From Mesorhizobium sp. B2-1-1 (GTDB lineage Bacteria > Pseudomonadota > Alphaproteobacteria > Rhizobiales > Rhizobiaceae), in contig NZ_CP083954.1 of the NCBI RefSeq assembly GCF_006442975.2, positions 2,301,501 to 2,365,500 on the forward strand: 64,000 nucleotides of DNA, written 5' to 3'. The notes below the pieces were generated by a model. The model ran no database searches, had not been told where the DNA came from, and saw only the letters and a program-made list of their open reading frames with translations. The position numbers and the translations under genes were made by a program. Every line of letters starts with the position of its first letter. Position 1 is the stretch's first letter. Shown here piece after piece: positions 34,432 through 43,519 of this stretch.

Positions 34432-34599
34432 GGAGGACATTCACAATCACGTCGGCCGGCGTACTTCTCACCACAACCATCGTCCATCATCGACTTTTTT
34501 GAAACTGTGCAGGTAGACCTCCGGCTTTGAGGGTTGTCGCGTTGTGAAGCCGCGTTGCGCGGCAGGGTGTCTGTTGACGTTTTCCCCTTGGCCAAGCCG

Positions 34600-35060
34600 G
34601 CATCGTCGCAGCGTCGCCCGAGGGCGCCTCTTCTGGCAATTTTCGTCGTTCCACCCGACCTCGGTAGCCTGATCCTTCAGGCAGGACGGCCTGTCTTCGT
34701 CGCCTCGACCAGCCAGGAAAATTTCCGCATCAACAAGATTCTTGTCGGATGGAAGGATAGGCGTGAAGCCAAGCGCGCGGTTACCGATGCCGTGCCCCTT
34801 TTTCAAATGGCTCAGGAGGCTGGTATAATCACGATCGAGGATGCCGCGACCGATGAAACCTGGAATAGCCTGAACGATGCGTCGCCTTCCATTCGAGCCA
34901 CGGCGTAAGGGCGAAGGCTGACGTGTCTCCGGAAAGATCTGATGGTGGATCAATCGCTGATATGGCCGATGCGATGCATGCGGATCTGACCATATCCGGC
35001 GCCTGAGGCTACAGCAGGTTCAGGGAGTGGATCTTTGGCGGTGCTACCCGCTCGCGGCTT
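34600..35060 (+). pseudogene. Universal stress protein (UspA-like) pseudogene
   Basis: Pieces of a two-domain universal stress protein lie in two frames. First frame: ILQAGRPVFVASTS, then RINKILVGWKDRREAKRAVTDA, the start of a Usp domain. From about 34870 the match moves to another frame (VAFHSSHGVRAKADVSP), which then gives DLTISGA, an in-frame TGA, and GYSRFREWIFGGATR, the typical G.YGHSR.REWVFGG.TR end of Usp proteins. At least one frameshift and one stop therefore inactivate it, and the first half of the protein is missing or unrecognisable. Boundaries are approximate. Confidence 0.75.
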
Positions 35061-35210
35061 GAGAATGATCGACTGAACCGGTCATGCCGATTTGATCGTG
35101 ATACACAAATCGTGGATGCACATTGTCAAAAGCTGAAATTCCGCGCGGCTCGAGCGCTCCGGGTTGACCTGACAAGGCTGTCAGGCAGGCATCGGATGAG
35201 CATGCACTCG
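35061..35210. other. Short intergenic segment
   Basis: About 150 bases between the Usp pseudogene and the convergent Tim44-like gene; no gene or clear terminator seen. Confidence 0.35.
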
Positions 35211-35831
35211 TTACTCGCCTTCCGTGGCGATCAACATCCAATTGCGCTTTGTTGACGGGGTGTCACAGGCGAACGTCCACGTATCGATCACCTCAACGAT
35301 CTGCTGGGGATCGCCGGCGACGATCGCATCGTTGGCCGAGCGTGTAACGCTGACCACGTCGGAAACGAAGCGAACGGCAATCTCAGCGGTGCCGTTCTCC
35401 GCAAGAGCGTCGACGACCTTTGCTTCCTTCGTGCCAATGAAGGTGAGTTGCAGCATCTCCCCCCGATCCCGGCGGCCGGCAATCGCTCGTCCGAAGATAT
35501 CGAGCACTTCCGGCCCGACGAGACGCTTCAACGTTGGGATGTCGCTGTCCGCATACGCGCGCAGGATAGCTTCATAAGCCATATTGGCACCGGTCAGAAA
35601 CGCGGCAAGGTCGAAAGTTGGGTCGATCTCTCGGATCGCATCCAAGCGTGTGTCCGTATAGGATATATCGTCGATACTGCCGGTTCGCTGCTCTCTCGGC
35701 GCATCGTCCTGCTTGGCCTTGTCGTTGCCCGAGCGCGGCAGAGTTTGGCCCCAACTGCCCAGCAATGCCCAATAAAACGCTATGATCGCCACGAGCAGGA
35801 TCTGGTTGTTTGGATCTGTGGTTTCGTTCAT
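35211..35831 (-). CDS. timA: Tim44-like domain membrane-anchored protein
   Basis: A 206-residue protein with an N-terminal membrane anchor (residues 9-25, ILLVAIIAFYWALLG) and a Tim44-like C-terminal domain (about 75-200), recognisable from FDLAAFLTGANMAYEAILRA and the DTWTFACDT-like ending. Alphaproteobacterial Tim44-like proteins (TimA) are membrane-associated and related to the mitochondrial import component; their bacterial role is not settled. It starts 55 bases after the cytochrome oxidase gene and is probably in its operon, suggesting a part in assembly or quality control of that membrane protein. Start at ATG 35831; the 89 extra upstream codons are antisense-like and overlap ctaD. Confidence 0.75.
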   Translation of the reverse strand: MNETTDPNNQILLVAIIAFYWALLGSWGQTLPRSGNDKAKQDDAPREQRTGSIDDISYTDTRLDAIREIDPTFDLAAFLTGANMAYEAILRAYADSDIPTLKRLVGPEVLDIFGRAIAGRRDRGEMLQLTFIGTKEAKVVDALAENGTAEIAVRFVSDVVSVTRSANDAIVAGDPQQIVEVIDTWTFACDTPSTKRNWMLIATEGE

Positions 35832-35886
35832 GACGTTCTCCCGACAGAATGTCGAAACAGGCGCCGGTTCGGAACCGGAGCGAACA

Positions 35887-37482
35887 CTAGGCAATGCGCG
35901 GCAGCTTCTCCCATTGATGGAAGGGCGGCGGCGATGGCAGCTGCCATTCCAGCGTCGTCGCCCCTTCGCCCCAAGGATTGGCGCTTGCCTGGCGTCTTCG
36001 GCTGAAGGCCTCGGCAACCGCGATGAAGAAGACGACAAGCCCGGCCGTTGAGATGTAGGAACCGATCGACGAGACGAAATTCCAGCCGGCAAAAGCATCG
36101 GGATAGTCGGCGTAACGTCGCGGCATGCCGGCCATGCCCAGAAAATGCTGCGGGAAAAAGACGAGGTTGACGCCGATGAACATCAGCCAGAAATGCAGCT
36201 TGCCGAGCGTTTCGCTGTACATATAGCCGGTCATCTTCGGGAACCAGTAGTAGAAGCCGGCAAAGATCGCGAAGACCGCCCCCAAAGACAGCACATAGTG
36301 GAAGTGAGCGATCACGAAATAAGTGTCGTGGTACACGCGGTCGATACCGGGGTTCGCAACCATGATGCCAGTGACGCCACCAATGGTGAACAGCAAGACG
36401 AAGCCGAGAGCCCACATCATGGGTGTCTTGAACTCTATCGATCCTCCCCACATGGTCGCCAGCCACGAAAACACCTTCACGCCGGTTGGAACGGCGATGA
36501 CCATCGATGCGAAGGCGAAGTAGCGCTGCGTGTCGACCGACAGGCCGGTCGTATACATATGATGTGCCCAGACGACAAAGCCGATCGCGCCGATTGCCAC
36601 CATTGCATAGGCCATGCCGAGATAGCCGAAGATCGGCTTCTTGGCGAAGGTCGAGATGACGTGGCTGATGATGCCGAAGCCAGGCAGGATCATGATGTAG
36701 ACTTCGGGATGGCCGAAGAACCAGAACAGATGCTGGTAGAGGATCGGATCACCGCCGCCGGACGGCGAAAAGAAGGTCGTCCCGAAATTGCGATCGGTCA
36801 ACAGCATGGTGACCGCGCCGGCGAGCACCGGCAGCGACATGAGAAGCATGAAGGCGGTGACCAGCATCGACCAGGCGAACAGAGGCATCTTGTGCATGGT
36901 CATGCCGGGTGCGCGCATGTTGAAGATGGTCGTGATGAAGTTGATCGCGCCGAGGATCGAGGAGGCCCCCGAAAGGTGGATAGACAGAATAACGAGGTCG
37001 ACGGCGGGACCTGGCTGGCCATCCGTCGAATAAGGCGGATAGAGCGTCCAGCCGCCGCCATGGCCGAGTGTACCGGGCGCTCCCGGAACGAACATCGAGG
37101 TGATGAAGAGGATGAATGACACCACCAGCAGCCAGAACGAGATGTTGTTCAAGCGGGGGAAAGCCATGTCGGGTGCGCCAATCATGATCGGCACCATCCA
37201 GTTGCCGAAGCCACCAATCAGCGCCGGCATGAGCACGAAAAAGATCATGACCAGCCCATGGGCACTGACGACCACATTGTAGACGCCCGGATCGCCAAAT
37301 ATCTGCAAACCCGGTTCCTGCAACTCCATGCGGATCAACACGGAAAGCGCCGTACCGAAGATGCCTGCCATGATCGAGAACAGCAGGTAAAGCGTCCCGA
37401 TATCCTTGTGGTTGGTCGAGAACAGCCATCGGACGAGAAACCGGGGCTTGTGATCATCCAAGGTCGTGGCTGGAATGGACAT
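35887..37482 (-). CDS. ctaD: Cytochrome c oxidase subunit I
   Basis: A 531-residue haem-copper oxidase subunit I with twelve membrane segments. Key sites: [11 protein letters not shown] at the N terminus, [17 protein letters not shown] (proton-channel Glu, Cu-B His-Tyr), [11 protein letters not shown] (two further Cu-B histidines) and [12 protein letters not shown] near haem ligands. Glu in HPEVY marks an A1-type enzyme. Subunits II and III and haem-insertion genes are not nearby, so this is an orphan copy that must borrow partners encoded elsewhere. It lies between a formyl-THF cyclo-ligase-like gene and a Tim44-like gene on the same strand. Start at ATG 37482 fits the family start. Confidence 0.9.
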   Translation of the reverse strand: MSIPATTLDDHKPRFLVRWLFSTNHKDIGTLYLLFSIMAGIFGTALSVLIRMELQEPGLQIFGDPGVYNVVVSAHGLVMIFFVLMPALIGGFGNWMVPIMIGAPDMAFPRLNNISFWLLVVSFILFITSMFVPGAPGTLGHGGGWTLYPPYSTDGQPGPAVDLVILSIHLSGASSILGAINFITTIFNMRAPGMTMHKMPLFAWSMLVTAFMLLMSLPVLAGAVTMLLTDRNFGTTFFSPSGGGDPILYQHLFWFFGHPEVYIMILPGFGIISHVISTFAKKPIFGYLGMAYAMVAIGAIGFVVWAHHMYTTGLSVDTQRYFAFASMVIAVPTGVKVFSWLATMWGGSIEFKTPMMWALGFVLLFTIGGVTGIMVANPGIDRVYHDTYFVIAHFHYVLSLGAVFAIFAGFYYWFPKMTGYMYSETLGKLHFWLMFIGVNLVFFPQHFLGMAGMPRRYADYPDAFAGWNFVSSIGSYISTAGLVVFFIAVAEAFSRRRQASANPWGEGATTLEWQLPSPPPFHQWEKLPRIA

Positions 37483-37584
37483 GATATGCTTCCTGCTCTC
37501 CTCTTCCGGCAGGCGAGGCGGCCTCAACCATGGACGGCACCTGCGATCCGCCGTCACACGGGGCCAGGTCTTGCCTGCGCTCTT

Positions 37585-38247
37585 TCATTCATCCGTGACG
37601 ATCGCATCCATCGGAATGTCGTGCGGCTGCGGATAGATGGTTCGGATCCTGCTACGGGCGTAACCGACGCCGACGACGAGAGGCCGCCTGGGCGCCGCGG
37701 CCAGGGTCCGGTCGAAGAAGCCGCCGCCATAACCCAGGCGATAGTTAGCCTCGTCGAAACCGACAACGGGCGCGATGACCACATCCGGTTGGACGGCAGG
37801 TCCATGAGAGGGGACAAGAATATTCCAGAATCCGCGTTCGAGCGGGTCTCCCGGCCCCCAGATGCGAAACTCCAGCGGCCAGCCTTTCTTGATGACGACT
37901 GGAAGCGCAATCCGCCCGCCGCGCTCGATCACCTTTATCGCCCAGTTGCGGAGGTCGGGCTCACCGCGGAACGGCCAATAGCCGCTGACGATCCGCCCGC
38001 TCACCCGACCGACGGCCAGGTCGAGAACGGAAGCGATGCGTAAAGACCTCGCATTGCGTTCCTCGGCGTCGATCGCGAGACGCTCATCGATTAGACGCTT
38101 GCGTTCCGCCTTGCGCCATCGACAGACATCGGGCCATGCGTCCTGAACGGCCGGCTCAGTGCCGTACCCCGGGACAAGCTCATCCATAAAGCATGGTGGA
38201 GAGGCGTATTCTCTCGTCTCCGGACATACATCCTCCCGATCAGACAT
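37585..38247 (-). CDS. 5-formyltetrahydrofolate cyclo-ligase-like protein
   Basis: A 220-residue protein of the 5-FTHF cyclo-ligase family, which converts 5-formyl-THF to methenyl-THF with ATP. Visible signatures are GYWPFRGEPDLR, the LGYGGGFFDRTLA loop (the family's GxGxGYYDR motif) and VGVGYARSR. The N-terminal 45 residues are an extra extension with several cysteines and prolines. The usual housekeeping copy is normally near zapA/gapA; this one is upstream of an orphan ctaD and is probably a paralog with a specialised or altered role. Divergent from a LysR gene at 38374. Confidence 0.78.
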   Translation of the reverse strand: MSDREDVCPETREYASPPCFMDELVPGYGTEPAVQDAWPDVCRWRKAERKRLIDERLAIDAEERNARSLRIASVLDLAVGRVSGRIVSGYWPFRGEPDLRNWAIKVIERGGRIALPVVIKKGWPLEFRIWGPGDPLERGFWNILVPSHGPAVQPDVVIAPVVGFDEANYRLGYGGGFFDRTLAAAPRRPLVVGVGYARSRIRTIYPQPHDIPMDAIVTDE

Positions 38248-38337
38248 CGCACGCTCCATATCCGTTACAGCGGAGACCCTCGCCTACGTGGACGTTGCGC
38301 TGCGTAAAACAGGAAGGCAAACGGAATTAAATGCTGT

Positions 38338-38362
38338 ATTGATGCAAGATTATTGCACTAAT
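38338..38362. promoter_or_regulatory. Candidate LysR operator palindrome
   Basis: Arms ATTGATGCAA and TTGCACTAAT (reverse complement ATTAGTGCAA) match at 8 of 10 positions around a 5-base centre. The site lies 11 bases before the LysR start at 38374 and in the divergent promoter of the cyclo-ligase/ctaD/timA genes. It is a plausible autoregulatory site. A related sequence occurs at 42110-42130. Confidence 0.5.
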
Positions 38363-38373
38363 CGGGAACCAGC

Positions 38374-39219
38374 ATGGACATCGACCGCGCGCGCACGTTT
38401 TTGGAAATCGTCCATTCCGGCAGCTTTCTGAGAGCTGCCGACCGACTCCACGTCACCCAGACCACTGTCAGCGCGCGGATACGCACGTTGGAGGAAGAGC
38501 TCGGACGTCAGCTCTTTGTCCGCAATCGCAATGGTGCGCAGTTGACGCAGGCGGGCCGGGAGTTCGAGCGGTTCGCGCAATCATTCGTGCAAATCTGGGA
38601 ACGAGCACGCCACCAGCTCGCCATCCCATCGGGACGGACAAGCGTCGTTGCCCTGGGCGGGGAGCTCAGCCTGTGGAACCCGCTGCTGCTCGATTGGCTG
38701 GTCTGGATGAAGAAGGCCAGGCCGGAAATCGCCATCCAAGCCCAGGTCGGCGTGCCGGACCAGCTCCTCGAGCAGCTCAGGACTGGCGTTCTCGACATCG
38801 CGGTGCTCTATGCGCCGAAGCTGCTGCCAGGCTTCAGGGTGGAGCTCCTCGTGGAGGAGCAGCTCGTCTTGGTTCGGAGCACGGACAGGGACTCAGAGTT
38901 GGACGCCTCAAGGGACTATGTCTATGTCGATTGGGGGCCGCTGTTTGCGGCCCAACATGGCGCCAGTTCCTCTGCCTTCGGGGAGCCGGGATTGATGGTC
39001 GGCCTTGGTCCGCTTGGGCTGAGCTACATCCTGCGCGCCGGCGGAATGGGCTATTTCCGTAGGGGCGCGGCAGCGCCCCATATCGAGGCCGGGCAGTTGG
39101 AGGTCGTGGAGGGCGCGCCGGAATTCACCTATCCGGCCTATGCAGTCTATCCGGATGCAAGCGCGTCGCGAACCGACGTACAGGAGGCGCTACGTGGATT
39201 GAAGCAGGTGGTGAAATGA
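38374..39219 (+). CDS. LysR family transcriptional regulator
   Basis: A 281-residue LysR-type protein. The N-terminal helix-turn-helix (RAADRLHVTQTTVSARIRTLE) is canonical, followed by an effector domain with VGVPDQLLEQLRTGVLDIAV. It is divergent from the cyclo-ligase/ctaD/timA genes and preceded by a palindrome, so it probably regulates that operon and itself. It resembles the LysR at 47448 in both domains (for example GVLDIAVLYAPKLLP versus GNLDIAVVYAPRYLP), so the two are paralogs. Confidence 0.87.
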   Translation: MDIDRARTFLEIVHSGSFLRAADRLHVTQTTVSARIRTLEEELGRQLFVRNRNGAQLTQAGREFERFAQSFVQIWERARHQLAIPSGRTSVVALGGELSLWNPLLLDWLVWMKKARPEIAIQAQVGVPDQLLEQLRTGVLDIAVLYAPKLLPGFRVELLVEEQLVLVRSTDRDSELDASRDYVYVDWGPLFAAQHGASSSAFGEPGLMVGLGPLGLSYILRAGGMGYFRRGAAAPHIEAGQLEVVEGAPEFTYPAYAVYPDASASRTDVQEALRGLKQVVK

Positions 39220-39290
39220 CCGCGTTCTTTCAGTTCCAAATCACTGATCACGCGGCCGGAAAGAAATCCACCGCCATGGATTGATCGAAC

Positions 39291-39836
39291 ATGCCTTATC
39301 CGTTCCACACCATCGGTCACTCGACCCGGTCGATCGCCGAATTCGTCGCCCTGTTGCGGGTTGGCGAGATTACCCTCGTGGTCGACATAAGGACCATCCG
39401 GCGATCGCGGGCGAATCCGCAATTCAACAGCGAAACGCTGCCGGACAGCCTTGCGGATTTCGCGATCGGATATGAGCATATTGCCGAGCTTGGCGGCCTG
39501 CGCGGCAAGGCGCACCCCATTCCACCGACGCTCAATGCATTCTGGATCAACCAGAGTTTTCACAACTACGCCGACTACGCGCTGTCGGCGGAGTTTCATG
39601 GCGGCCTGGAGCGGCTTGTGTCCCTTGGCAGGCAGCAGCGGTGCGCCATCATGTGCTCGGAAACGCTTTGGTGGCGTTGCCACAGAAGAATCGTCGCGGA
39701 CTATCTGATCAGTCGTGGCGAGTCTGTTTTTCATCTGATGGGCCATGACAAGGTCGAGCCGGCGAAGCTCACCGACGGTGTGGAGGCAAGGCTCGACGGA
39801 ACGCTTGTCTACCCGCCTTCCCCGCGTTCTGGGTAG
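39291..39836 (+). CDS. DUF488 family protein
   Basis: A 181-residue DUF488 protein. Family signatures are FHTIGHSTRSIAEFV at the N terminus, VVDIRTIRRSRANPQFN, the ELGGLRGK loop and CAIMCSETLWWRCHR, where the conserved cysteine and histidine lie. The biochemical role of the family is not known to me; the CSE..WWRCHR motif suggests a nucleic-acid or metal-related function. It follows the LysR gene by 71 bases on the same strand. Confidence 0.85.
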   Translation: MPYPFHTIGHSTRSIAEFVALLRVGEITLVVDIRTIRRSRANPQFNSETLPDSLADFAIGYEHIAELGGLRGKAHPIPPTLNAFWINQSFHNYADYALSAEFHGGLERLVSLGRQQRCAIMCSETLWWRCHRRIVADYLISRGESVFHLMGHDKVEPAKLTDGVEARLDGTLVYPPSPRSG

Positions 39837-39844
39837 TCGAGGCC

Positions 39845-40405
39845 TCAGGCGGCCGACGGCCCCGGGTCGTCAAACCCGTCGTTGAAAGCCGCCATGGCCC
39901 TGTTTTCCGCGTTGGGTTCTGCCTCATCAGAGTGATGGACGACGCGCAAAACCGGTCCGTTCGGTCGCCACGGCTCCGGCGCCGCACTCCCCGCCAGCTT
40001 CAATCTCTCACGCCTTGCGGCTTCCGGTTGGTAGACCACTTCATGCACAGTCAGTGTTTCATGGCCGCCTTGCGCGGTCGGAATGGACATGGACTGACCT
40101 TCGGCCAGACCAAGCAGCGCGAGGCCGCGCGGGTTGGTGATCGGCAAAAGCATGCCAACCAGACCGCGCATCTCGTCATGTGCGACGATGCGGGTCTCGG
40201 CAGGGCCGTCGTTTACACGATAGGTCACTCGGGTGCTGAGCGTCACGACCGTTGGCGGAATGTCTTCTCGAAACATCACAATTGCGCTCGAAATCTTCCG
40301 TTGAAGGACAACGGACAAGGCATCGCCGCGGGGATGGCGCTCTTGCATCACTTCAAGAATCGTGAAGTCCTTGGTGGTCAGTTGGCAGCTATCGATAGTG
40401 GGCAT
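39845..40405 (-). CDS. Rnk-like GreA/GreB C-terminal domain protein
   Basis: A 186-residue protein with the FKBP-like GreA/GreB C-terminal domain at about residues 50-140 (VTYRVNDGPAETRIVAHDE, then GLLLPITNPRG-type strands and LGLAEGQSMSIP). It lacks the coiled coil of Gre factors, as in Rnk (regulator of nucleoside diphosphate kinase), which binds RNA polymerase. A 40-residue C-terminal extension is rich in charged residues. A second Rnk-like gene lies immediately upstream on the same strand. Confidence 0.75.
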   Translation of the reverse strand: MPTIDSCQLTTKDFTILEVMQERHPRGDALSVVLQRKISSAIVMFREDIPPTVVTLSTRVTYRVNDGPAETRIVAHDEMRGLVGMLLPITNPRGLALLGLAEGQSMSIPTAQGGHETLTVHEVVYQPEAARRERLKLAGSAAPEPWRPNGPVLRVVHHSDEAEPNAENRAMAAFNDGFDDPGPSAA

Positions 40406-40567
40406 GGTGCGTCTCCAAGACGGACCCGTGAAAGGGTTCCGGCGTCAAGCATTTGATCGGATGTGGAAGCTACCCCCTGTGCCGGACCAGAACAGGCCGG
40501 CGCAGGGGTCACACTCCCGCGATCAAACTGCCTGCGTGATTGAGGAGACGGATGGAAACGCCCATGT

Positions 40568-41044
40568 CTAGGCGTCTGCCGGGATCGCCGAAGACGCTGG
40601 TGCGCGCCGATCGACTGCATCGCCGTCCGCAGCGGGTTGGCCTACGGCGAGCACCGACAGTTTGTGCCGGCGCCCATCGCGCGCGGTCCACATGATCGAC
40701 TGTTCGGCCGAGAGGCCGATCAGGGCCGTGCCGATCGGCGTGAGGACTGAAACCTTGCCTTCGGAGATATCCGCGTCGCCAGGAAAAACCAGCGTGACTG
40801 TCTTGGCATTGCCAGTATCGGGCTTGAATGTCACCGTCGAACCCATCTGGACGGTGCCGGCGGAGACCGAACCATCGGCGACTATACGTGCCCGCTCGAG
40901 TTCGGCGAGCAGTTCATCGGAGGCCTCCGGATTGCGCGCGGCCACGGTGCTCGCAACCGCCGACAGACGCGCATGGTCTGACTGTGAGATGCGGATGTTC
41001 GGCTTGCGCCGGGTTTTCGTGTTGTCTTGCATTTGAATACTCAT
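40568..41044 (-). CDS. rnk: Rnk-like nucleoside diphosphate kinase regulator
   Basis: A 158-residue Rnk-type protein: a short helical N terminus (RISQSDHARLSAVA, ELLAELERARIV), as in Rnk, then the GreA/GreB C-terminal domain with VQMGSTVTFKPDTGNAKTVT, TPIGTALIGLSAEQSIMW. Closer to classical Rnk than the paralog at 39845. Start either ATG 41044 or ATG 41032; neither has a strong ribosome binding site. Likely acts on RNA polymerase. Confidence 0.78.
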   Translation of the reverse strand: MSIQMQDNTKTRRKPNIRISQSDHARLSAVASTVAARNPEASDELLAELERARIVADGSVSAGTVQMGSTVTFKPDTGNAKTVTLVFPGDADISEGKVSVLTPIGTALIGLSAEQSIMWTARDGRRHKLSVLAVGQPAADGDAVDRRAPASSAIPADA

Positions 41045-41355
41045 GCTTCCGCTCGGACCAGCCGCCACGGAGGGTGCCGGAATCGGGCCAATTCGTGAAA
41101 ATCTCGATGGAACGCCGATGCTCCGGAGGCTTGAGGCCCTGCGGAACCATCCCATGTGTGGGCAAACACACCGCCCCTCGGCTCGGGGCGCGCATGGCAG
41201 CCGAGCCGGGGGCTACATTCCCGCTATGGGGCAAACCCGGAAAAGAAAATCGCGACGGATTCTGACTGCGGCGTTCATAGGACCATAGTTGGTGAAGCAA
41301 TCCGGGAAGTCAAGTCAGCCACCTCGGTGCAGTCTGGCGGCTATCAATCCTAAAC
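41045..41355. other. Intergenic region with a GC-rich hairpin
   Basis: About 310 bases between two minus-strand genes. The only structure seen is a perfect 8-base inverted repeat, CGGCTCGG at 41179-41186 and CCGAGCCG at 41201-41208, with a 14-base loop. There is no T-run, so it is not a standard intrinsic terminator; it could stabilise an RNA end or a leader of rnk. No gene supported. Confidence 0.4.
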
Positions 41356-41562
41356 TTAGTCAGAGCGAGCGCCAAGCAACGTTCTTATCACCAGCTCTCT
41401 TCCGGCCCGGTTTATTCCGGTCCCGCTGGGTCTTTCTTCAGCCAGTCCGAGAAAGACAAGACGTTCGGCCAAGGCTTTCGATAGAGATGGGTAGGGTCCG
41501 CGGTTCATTCGCTTGAGTGCCGTCTGCTCCTCGTTGGTGAGATCGTTCCAGATAACTGTCAT
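41356..41562 (-). CDS. Small hypothetical protein
   Basis: A 68-residue protein starting at ATG 41562, supported by AAGGGAG nine to ten bases upstream; longer starts would lie on or before that site. It contains a winged-helix-like pattern (WNDLTNEEQTALKRMNRGPY, then LVFLGLAEE and AGRELVIRTLLGA), as in small rhizobial proteins that I recall only as hypothetical. No membrane or signal sequence. Possibly a DNA-binding accessory protein, but this is a guess. Confidence 0.6.
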   Translation of the reverse strand: MTVIWNDLTNEEQTALKRMNRGPYPSLSKALAERLVFLGLAEERPSGTGINRAGRELVIRTLLGARSD

Positions 41563-41662
41563 GAGAGCCATCTCCCTTGTGTGCACTATCAAGCCGATGC
41601 CGATCCTGAATTGTCCAGCGACGGGCTGCGACCATGAATTCATTGGGCCCGGAAGGTCTTGC

Positions 41663-41962
41663 TTATGGAACGGCATCTGTTCCGACAATGCCGCCTTCAT
41701 TCTCCAGAACGCCGATCCGCTTGACTTCCGAGCGGTTGAGCTTCAGGCGAACGCCGATACCGCCGCCGTTCTCGGCAATGAAAACGGCGCCGGCGCTTTC
41801 AAGCGCGGTTTGCAGCGTGTCGCAGATATCTCGGTCAGGAAGGTTGATCCGGCGCTCGAATTCTTCGATGACCAGCGCATCCACGCCTGAATTGCCGGCG
41901 AGCTTTTCACGGGTCCATTCGACCAGTGCGCGAGCGGCACGGCATTGAGCACCAGTGATCAT
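41663..41962 (-). CDS. Small XRE-like protein with degenerate helix-turn-helix
   Basis: A 99-residue protein opening with MITGAQCRAARALVEWTREK, the start seen in a rhizobial family of short XRE/Cro-like regulators. The helix-turn-helix after it is only partly recognisable. The second half (SAGAVFIAENGGGIGVRLKL) is also family-typical. A good ribosome binding site (AAGGAG) supports the ATG at 41962. It is divergent from the gene at 42275. Confidence 0.65.
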   Translation of the reverse strand: MITGAQCRAARALVEWTREKLAGNSGVDALVIEEFERRINLPDRDICDTLQTALESAGAVFIAENGGGIGVRLKLNRSEVKRIGVLENEGGIVGTDAVP

Positions 41963-42274
41963 CCTCAAAATCTCCTTCTGGATCGCTTTGGGAGCGAATT
42001 GCCGCCTGCTGAAACCCAGGACGCTGGGAGTGCGACGGCCGCGTCCGTAAAAAATGCATATCGAATCCGAAAAGGAAAGGGTTGCGCCCCTCACCGCGAT
42101 CGGAATCATGATGCAAAATAATTGTGCTGAAGCGGCAATAAATTTCGTTTGTCTTGCAGATAAGGATGAGTGAAGCTCGTGCGTAGCGAAACGACAGATT
42201 GGGTGCCAGCCAGCAGGTCTCAACGCTAGGGGACTGTTTGGCGATATCGCGCGAAGGGCACCTTGGGCTCGGCA
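41963..42274. other. Divergent intergenic region with a motif shared with 38344
   Basis: About 310 bases without a gene between divergent promoters. It contains at 42110-42130 GATGCAAAATAATTG followed by TGCTGA, which matches the palindrome region at 38341-38361 (GATGCAAGATTATTG, CACTAA) at about 16 of 21 positions. This may be a second binding site of the same regulator. Confidence 0.35.
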
Positions 42275-42805
42275 ATGACAATAATGGACAGGCTTGAACA
42301 CGATTTCGGCAGGATCCTTTCTGGCCCGGACATTCGGCGTCATGTCGTCGGTCGAATGGTATCTGCCAATCGCCCTGACGCAGATGACGGCATCCCAATC
42401 GTACCCGTGGATGACAATGCTCTCAAAACCCGGCTGCGCGAGGAACTGCTCCTGCAAGCACGGACCCGGCTGCCGATCACCTATGCAAGACTGGCCAAGA
42501 GCATGGTTGGTTCGCAAGCAACAGGCGTGATCCAGGGTGCACTCGAACAACTGATGGACGACGATGCGGACGAAGGCCTGCCATTGCTTGCGGCCGTTGC
42601 CGTGAACGCGCTCGATCCTGGTTTGCCCGCTCCCTGGTTCTTCCACAAAGCCGAGGACATGGGGCTGTTCGCTGGCGATCCGGCCGATCTGGAAGCGTAC
42701 GCTTTCCATGCAAGGGAGTTTTGTCGCGCGATCCATCTCCATGCTGGCAACGGGCAAGGCTCTGGAACGACCTTGCCGCCGGTACTGCCGCCTGCAGGCC
42801 GGTGA
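42275..42805 (+). CDS. Conserved-looking hypothetical protein
   Basis: A 176-residue soluble protein from ATG 42275 (ATG 42284 is also possible). The stretch LPITYARLAKSMV followed by an LMDDDADEGLPLLAA helix and GLPAPWFFHKAEDMG resembles a family I remember only as hypothetical, in which a winged-helix-like N terminus precedes a GLPA.GFF motif. It is the first of four closely spaced genes (11, 10 and 5 bases between them) ending with the hydantoinase-A homolog. Confidence 0.6.
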   Translation: MTIMDRLEHDFGRILSGPDIRRHVVGRMVSANRPDADDGIPIVPVDDNALKTRLREELLLQARTRLPITYARLAKSMVGSQATGVIQGALEQLMDDDADEGLPLLAAVAVNALDPGLPAPWFFHKAEDMGLFAGDPADLEAYAFHAREFCRAIHLHAGNGQGSGTTLPPVLPPAGR

Positions 42806-42816
42806 AGGAGAACGAA

Positions 42817-43509
42817 ATGCTGATCGCCAAGGACGTCATGACGTCGCCGGCCATCGCGGTAGGGCCTGACAGTACGGTGGACGAGGTCGCCGATATTCTT
42901 CTGTCGCACGGGATCAGCGCCGTGCCGGTGATCGATCGAGGTGCGCTGCTGGGCATCGTCAGTGAAGGAGACCTGATCCGCCGGGCGGAGATCGGAACAG
43001 CACCGCAGGGTCGTTCCTGGTGGCTTCATTTATTCACCAACAACGCGGTTCAGGCGGAAGACTATGTCAAATCTCATTCCGATCATGTGATCGACGTCAT
43101 GACACAGCAGGTTGCGACGGTGGTCGAGAGTACGCCAGTCGCCGAGATCGCAATCCTGCTTGAGCACAATCGGATCAAGCGTGTCCCAGTGCTGCGCGAC
43201 GGGCAGGTGGTTGGGATCGTCAGTCGCGCTAATCTGGTGCGAGCGCTGGTCATTGCCAGGAAAGGGTGGCGCGCTCCGGCCTTGCATGACGACAGCAGCA
43301 TCAGGATGGAGATTGTCGATGCCTTGCGATCCGAATCGTGGCCCTCGAGTTCGGACGTGATCGTGAACAACGGCGTGGTCACCCTGTGGGGAACGTATCT
43401 GTCGGAGCAGGAGCGGAAAGCCTCGATCGTCCTGGCTGAAAACACCGCTGGCGTGCGGGCTATCGATGACCATCGCATTCCCTTCGATATGACCTACGGC
43501 TTGGTCTGA
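42817..43509 (+). CDS. CBS-CBS-BON domain protein
   Basis: A 230-residue cytoplasmic protein. Two CBS motifs (about residues 1-60, [20 protein letters not shown], and 93-145, [20 protein letters not shown]) form a Bateman module that usually binds adenine nucleotides, and a C-terminal BON domain follows (about 165-225, [20 protein letters not shown]). The start ATG at 42817 has GAAGGAG. CBS-BON proteins are common in stress-related rhizobial regions; target unknown. Confidence 0.85.
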   Translation: MLIAKDVMTSPAIAVGPDSTVDEVADILLSHGISAVPVIDRGALLGIVSEGDLIRRAEIGTAPQGRSWWLHLFTNNAVQAEDYVKSHSDHVIDVMTQQVATVVESTPVAEIAILLEHNRIKRVPVLRDGQVVGIVSRANLVRALVIARKGWRAPALHDDSSIRMEIVDALRSESWPSSSDVIVNNGVVTLWGTYLSEQERKASIVLAENTAGVRAIDDHRIPFDMTYGLV

Positions 43510-43519
43510 AGGCCACCGA

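Noticed and set aside
39147..39746. A 199-codon minus-strand frame opposite the DUF488 gene
   Set aside because: Antisense to a recognisable DUF488 protein; no own domain.
41179..41208. Hairpin as a transcription terminator
   Set aside because: The stem is perfect but not followed by a T-run in either direction, so it is listed only as a structure in the intergenic region.
41963..42757. Long N-terminal extension of the XRE-like gene (364 codons in total)
   Set aside because: The extension overlaps antisense the gene at 42275; the conserved MITGAQ start with AAGGAG at 41962 defines the true gene.
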